DNA from: Hawksworthiomyces lignivorus
Lineage: Eukaryota > Ascomycota > Sordariomycetes > Ophiostomatales > Ophiostomataceae
NCBI GenBank assembly: GCA_002917075.1
Contig: NTMA01000089.1
Span: 62,001-126,000, forward strand
Direction of reading: 5' to 3'
Length of the DNA: 64,000 bases
The notes under the pieces were generated by a model. The model was not told where the DNA came from, made no database searches, and worked only from the letters and a program-made list of their open reading frames with translations. Shown here piece after piece: positions 60,404 to 64,000 of this stretch (position 1 is the stretch's first letter; the number at the start of each line of letters is the position of its first letter). Made by a program: the position numbers and the translations under genes.

Positions 60404-62116
60404 ATGGCTATTTTTAGTCGGTCTCTGGTCGTTGCCGGCGCGAAAGACGCCCACGGCAAGGATGCATTTCTCGACAATGATGACATTCGCCCTCTTAAGC
60501 TTGCGGACCGCACGTGGACTCAGCTAACGTATTTTACTTTCTGGTTCTCTGCGAATGCCACCGTTTCTACGTGGTACACTTCGTCGACTGCACAGGCCCT
60601 AGGCCTGAGCATGTGGGAGTCTCTCGCATGCTCGTTTGGAGGGCATATTTTGATTTCGTTTATCATTGTGCTGAACGGACGTGCTGGGGCAACCTACCAC
60701 ATTGGTTATCCTGTCCTCTGTCGCTCGTCATTCGGCGTTTTTGGCGCAGCGTGGCCCGTGTTCAACCGGGCCGTGATGGCAATTGTTTGGAATGGCGTCA
60801 ATTCTGTGCAGGGTGGACAGTGCGTATATGTCATGCTGCACGCCATCTTCCCCAGCATCGCTCGCATTCGGAACACAATGGGCTCGGGATCCTCTCTGGA
60901 CACTGCCAACATGATCGGCTTTGTCGTCTTTTGGCTTGTCACTTGTATGTTTCTGGTCATCCCTGTGCCAAAGATGCGCGGCCTCGTTTACGCAAAGCTC
61001 ATCGTGTTCATCGTCTCCGCTATCATCATGCTAGCCTGGACCATCACCAGAGCCGGCGGCCTTGGACCTATTGTGAGACAAGGAGGAACAGTAACAGGAT
61101 CTGCCAAGTCCTGGCTTGTTGTGCGGTTTATCATGCTGGCTGCTGCAAACGACGCTACTTATGCGAGCAATGCAGCTGACTACCAGCGCTACGCATCCCG
61201 CAAGGGGGATGTGTTATTAGGAAATCTGGTCGGCTTTTCCGTGTCTGGCTTAATCATCGCTCTCATAGGGAACCTCGTATGCGCGTCGAGCCAGCTCATA
61301 TTCGGCAAGATTGTCTGGAATCCGCTAACCCTGCTGGACAACATCCTGACCGAAGACTACTCCTCCGGAAACCGGGCTGTTTGCTTCATTGTCGCTGCTT
61401 GCTTTGCCTTTTCAGCTGTTTTCAGCTGCATCTTTGAGAACTCGCTGCCGGCTGGAAATGACATCGCCGCATTGTTCCCAAAATATATCACGGTCAAGAG
61501 AGGGTTTTTCATCTGTGCTGTTCTCTCAGTAGCAATCAACCCGTGGTACTTGATGGTAAGCAGGCTTTCCTAATTGTGCTGGGGAACCGCCGCTAACGAA
61601 GATTGCCAACAACAGGGTTCTGCGTCGATATTCGTTTCCTTCCTATCATCTTACCAAATCTTCTTATCTGCCATCACTGGAATTCTGCTTGCGCAGTATT
61701 TCATCATCTCTCGTGGCTATATCCGGATTCCTGACTGTTTCACGTCGTCACCAGCAGCCGCATATTACTACTTCCATGGATGGAATATTCGCGCCTATAT
61801 TGCCTACGTTGTGGGCATTGCGCCCAATTTCTATGGCTTTCTCAATAACATGGGCGTCTTTGCACCTCTGGGCATTACAAGATTCTATTATTTCGCTTAT
61901 TGGGTTGGGTTGGCTCTGTCCGGATTTACATTCTGGGTTCTGTGTATTTTCTGGCCGCCAGCAGCCGTGGAACACGGCTGGCAAGAACCTAAAGATTACG
62001 TGCGCCCCGAAGAAGAAGAAGAAGACGTTATAACGGGGATGGCAGAAAGCGACACCGCAGATGAAATTTCTAGAGAAGAGATTGCGATTCAAGGAAAAGG
62101 TGTCATAGATTTATAA
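60404..62116 (+). CDS. NCS1-family permease, Fur type (one intron)
   Basis: Exons 60404-61555 and 61616-62116 encode 550 aa. The 60-nt intron (GTAAGC, GCTAAC branch, AACAG) joins NPWYLM to GSASIFVSFL. About twelve membrane helices are present. NCS1 hallmarks are TWTQLTYFTFWFSANATVST in helix 1, GATYHIGYPVLCRSSFGVFG, FNRAVMAIVWNGVN in helix 3, NDATYASNAADYQRYA, and NPWYLMGSA. Fungal Fur-type members import uracil, allantoin, uridine, thiamine or nicotinamide riboside by proton symport. The hydrophilic C-terminal tail is acidic (EEEEED), where family members carry endocytosis signals. Divergence from a dioxygenase suggests joint uptake and oxidation of one substrate. Confidence 0.92.
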
Positions 62117-62362
62117 GTGTTACTGTCATATCAGTTAAGCAAGAAGATTTCTTCTTCTACTTCTCCTGAAAGAAAATACAGCTACACTCAGAAGAAACGT
62201 CATGTCACGTCTTTATCTAATGGATATCAAATTGAATAATAAATATTAAATTCATTAATTCATTAGCATCTTCAGTAGAAGTAGAGTATTAGCGGCCCAG
62301 ATTGACCTGCTTATTTGCGGCTTCTGCTCGACTTTTTGTTTCTTCGAGTCGTTGCTAGCATT

Positions 62363-64000
62363 TTACTGCTTGGGAGGAAGGCCGTTGTAGTCGACACCAG
62401 CTGTAGCCGTGTAGTTGGCCAGGCAGGCGAAGTCCCAATCGATCTCGGCAATGCGGCTCTGGAGGACGCCCACGACTGTGTCGAACGAGCACAGGCCGTT
62501 GGGGTCCGAAGCGCAGCCGGCGTACGAGCCGCCCTGCTCGGGGGAGATGGGGACGACAGCGTCGTTCCTAGGATCAAGGGTTAGCTTCCTATGCAAAATC
62601 TCTGGCGGAAGAAGACGGCTGAAAAAGGAGAAAAACTGGCTACGTACACAAGGAAGCGAATCTGCTTGGTCGGCTGGTAGGCAGGGCACTCAAGGACCTG
62701 CACGGTGAAGTGAGTGGCAAAGGGAACGATCTTGCTCGCGACGAAGTTGTTGAGTCTCTCGTTCTCCTTGAGATTCAGGGCGGGGCCGTTGAACAGGGCA
62801 GTCAAGTTGAAGGCCGTCAGGGTGTCCAGGACGACGACCTCGTGGGTGGCGTCGGCGTAGATGGCCTGGTTGAGAGGGAAGTGGGTGCTGTCACTGTCGT
62901 AGGTCTCGTTCAGCGAAGACGAGGCCGACGGATACTTGCCGGTAAAGCGAGCGACGAACTCCTGCAGGTAGCCCAGACCCTGGGCAGCGGCCACAGGAGA
63001 GCCGGGGCCATTGTTGTAGTAGAAGGACTTTTTACGGAAATAGGTTAGTCTAATCCACTTTTTTTTCTTTTATAATAAAGCTTGGCCAAAAAAAAAAAAA
63101 AATAATAATAATACAGATGCGCAATACGTACCAGATCATAGTAGTACTCGTAGTTCAGGAAGTCCTCCTCGCTAAATAGCTCGCAGAACTTGGAGTAGCC
63201 GAGCGCGTTGGTCTCGTACGAGCAGAGCTGCAGCAGGGCAATGACGTCGGTCGAAGTGAACTTGATGCCGGAAGCCTATCCATGCCACTTGTTAGTTACT
63301 CTAGCGTGCCTCGCAAACTCTAATTACGGGTGTTTGCGGGGAATGTTGCGTGTTGGGGAGGACGAACCAGGGCGTTCAGGCGGTCGATGGTGGCGTTGAA
63401 GGCAATGTTGGCAAACGCGGTCGACACAGTGTTGCCGATCTCGCCGCGGCTGGCGACGTTGGAGTTGGTGCAGACCTCGTAGGGGGCGCCCGAGTTGTTG
63501 ACGCCGGGGTTCTCGACGAGGATCTCAATGTTGACCTGGTCCAGGTACTCGGGCACGCCGAAGAAGCCGGCGGCGAAGTTGTTGGCGGTCTTGACCATGC
63601 GGTCCTGGGACTCGGTGCGGAAGACGGGAATGGTGCCGGTCTCGGTGAAGTTGCTCAGCAGCTTGCCGTACAGCTGGCGGTACTGGATGCCGAGCTGGAA
63701 GTTCTGGCTGCGGCCAAAGGGCGTCAGCAGCTCAGCGCCGAGCTCGTAGGTCCAGTCGGACAGGAACTCGAGATCGCCGGAGAAGACGACCGTGCCGTTC
63801 TTGACGGCCTCGGCGACCTTGGCGGCAAACTGCGACGGGGCCGCACCCGACGTGGGGTACCGCGCGCCGTGGCGATAAAGCAGGTGCACCTGGGTGATGT
63901 CGCAGCCCGCCGGTAGGAGGGGGCTGGCATCGTCCAGCCCGTAGTCGGCCGAGTTCAGCGAGTACCACGGCGACAGGTTGCCCCAGTACTTGGTCAGGTC
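62363..64000 (-). CDS. Histidine acid phosphatase (phytase-like), 5' end outside the window
   Basis: Visible minus-strand exons are 63368-64000 (partial), 63132-63275, 62648-63027 and 62363-62567, giving 453 aa so far. The active site LLYRHGARYPT lies in the first visible exon: the RHGxRxP motif supplies the nucleophilic histidine. The distal motif is IYADATHEVVVLDTLTAFNL, so the general-acid position follows His as Glu instead of the common Asp (HD). The introns (92, 104 and 80 nt) were fixed by frame: NAL-ASGIKF, YYDL-SFYYNNG and IRFLV-NDAVVPIS. Several N-x-S/T sites fit a secreted glycoprotein. The missing N-terminus should hold the signal peptide. Such enzymes release phosphate from phytate or phosphomonoesters, normally under phosphate starvation. 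Confidence 0.88.

Noticed and set aside
1..64000. CRISPR arrays, prophage or bacterial insertion sequences
   Set aside because: Nothing of this kind was seen, and the window is clearly intron-bearing fungal nuclear DNA.

Overview
The window is nuclear DNA of a filamentous ascomycete (Pezizomycotina; a Sordariomycete is my best guess, by feel only). The reasons are short GT-AG introns of roughly 42-150 nt with CTRAC-like branch points, Zn2Cys6 transcription factors, fungal-only families (PAM17, SLX9), a tRNA-Val gene, and GC-rich exons set in A/T-richer spacers. About 27 protein genes can be supported. I rebuilt most of them by joining exons at splice sites so that the reading frame and family motifs stay intact; no transcript evidence is available.

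Region 1 (1-9.3 kb) looks like a co-regulated nitrogen or ureide catabolic cluster. It holds the 5' end of an unknown gene at the left edge, a sugar-porter-type MFS transporter, an amidase, an Asp/Glu-racemase-superfamily enzyme with an arylmalonate-decarboxylase-like active site, a ureidoglycolate lyase, and a Zn2Cys6 regulator. Three TCGG-N6/7-CCGA palindromes lie in the promoter spaces of these genes. I consider this the most promising candidate for an undescribed system.

Region 2 (9.6-23 kb) is housekeeping: a chromodomain/AT-hook protein, PAM17 (mitochondrial import motor), UBA4 (tRNA thiolation and urmylation), SLX9 (ribosome biogenesis, with a start-codon-only first exon), a NEDD8/Ulp1-type protease with a long AT-hook-bearing N-terminus, and a disordered protein with a C-terminal coiled coil.

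Region 3 (23.4-41.7 kb) is accessory: a methyltransferase, an Ayg1/FrsA-like hydrolase and a divergent Zn2Cys6 factor; a BTB protein; then a possible detoxification block (GST, small Cys-rich ORF, NmrA-like protein, drug-efflux MFS, divergent Zn2Cys6 factor).

Region 4 (41.7-55.3 kb) is gene-poor and partly A/T-rich. It contains a 70-aa ORF, a SnoaL-like protein, an orphan CorA-like 3' exon, tRNA-Val(AAC), a secreted Ser-rich two-module protein, and a secreted SMP-30-like protein.

Region 5 (55.3-64 kb) has a third cluster: a Zn2Cys6 factor, a 2-oxoglutarate/Fe(II) dioxygenase (probably with a GC-AG intron) and a divergent NCS1 permease. A histidine acid phosphatase runs off the right edge. 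No insertion sequence, CRISPR array or intact transposon was seen.
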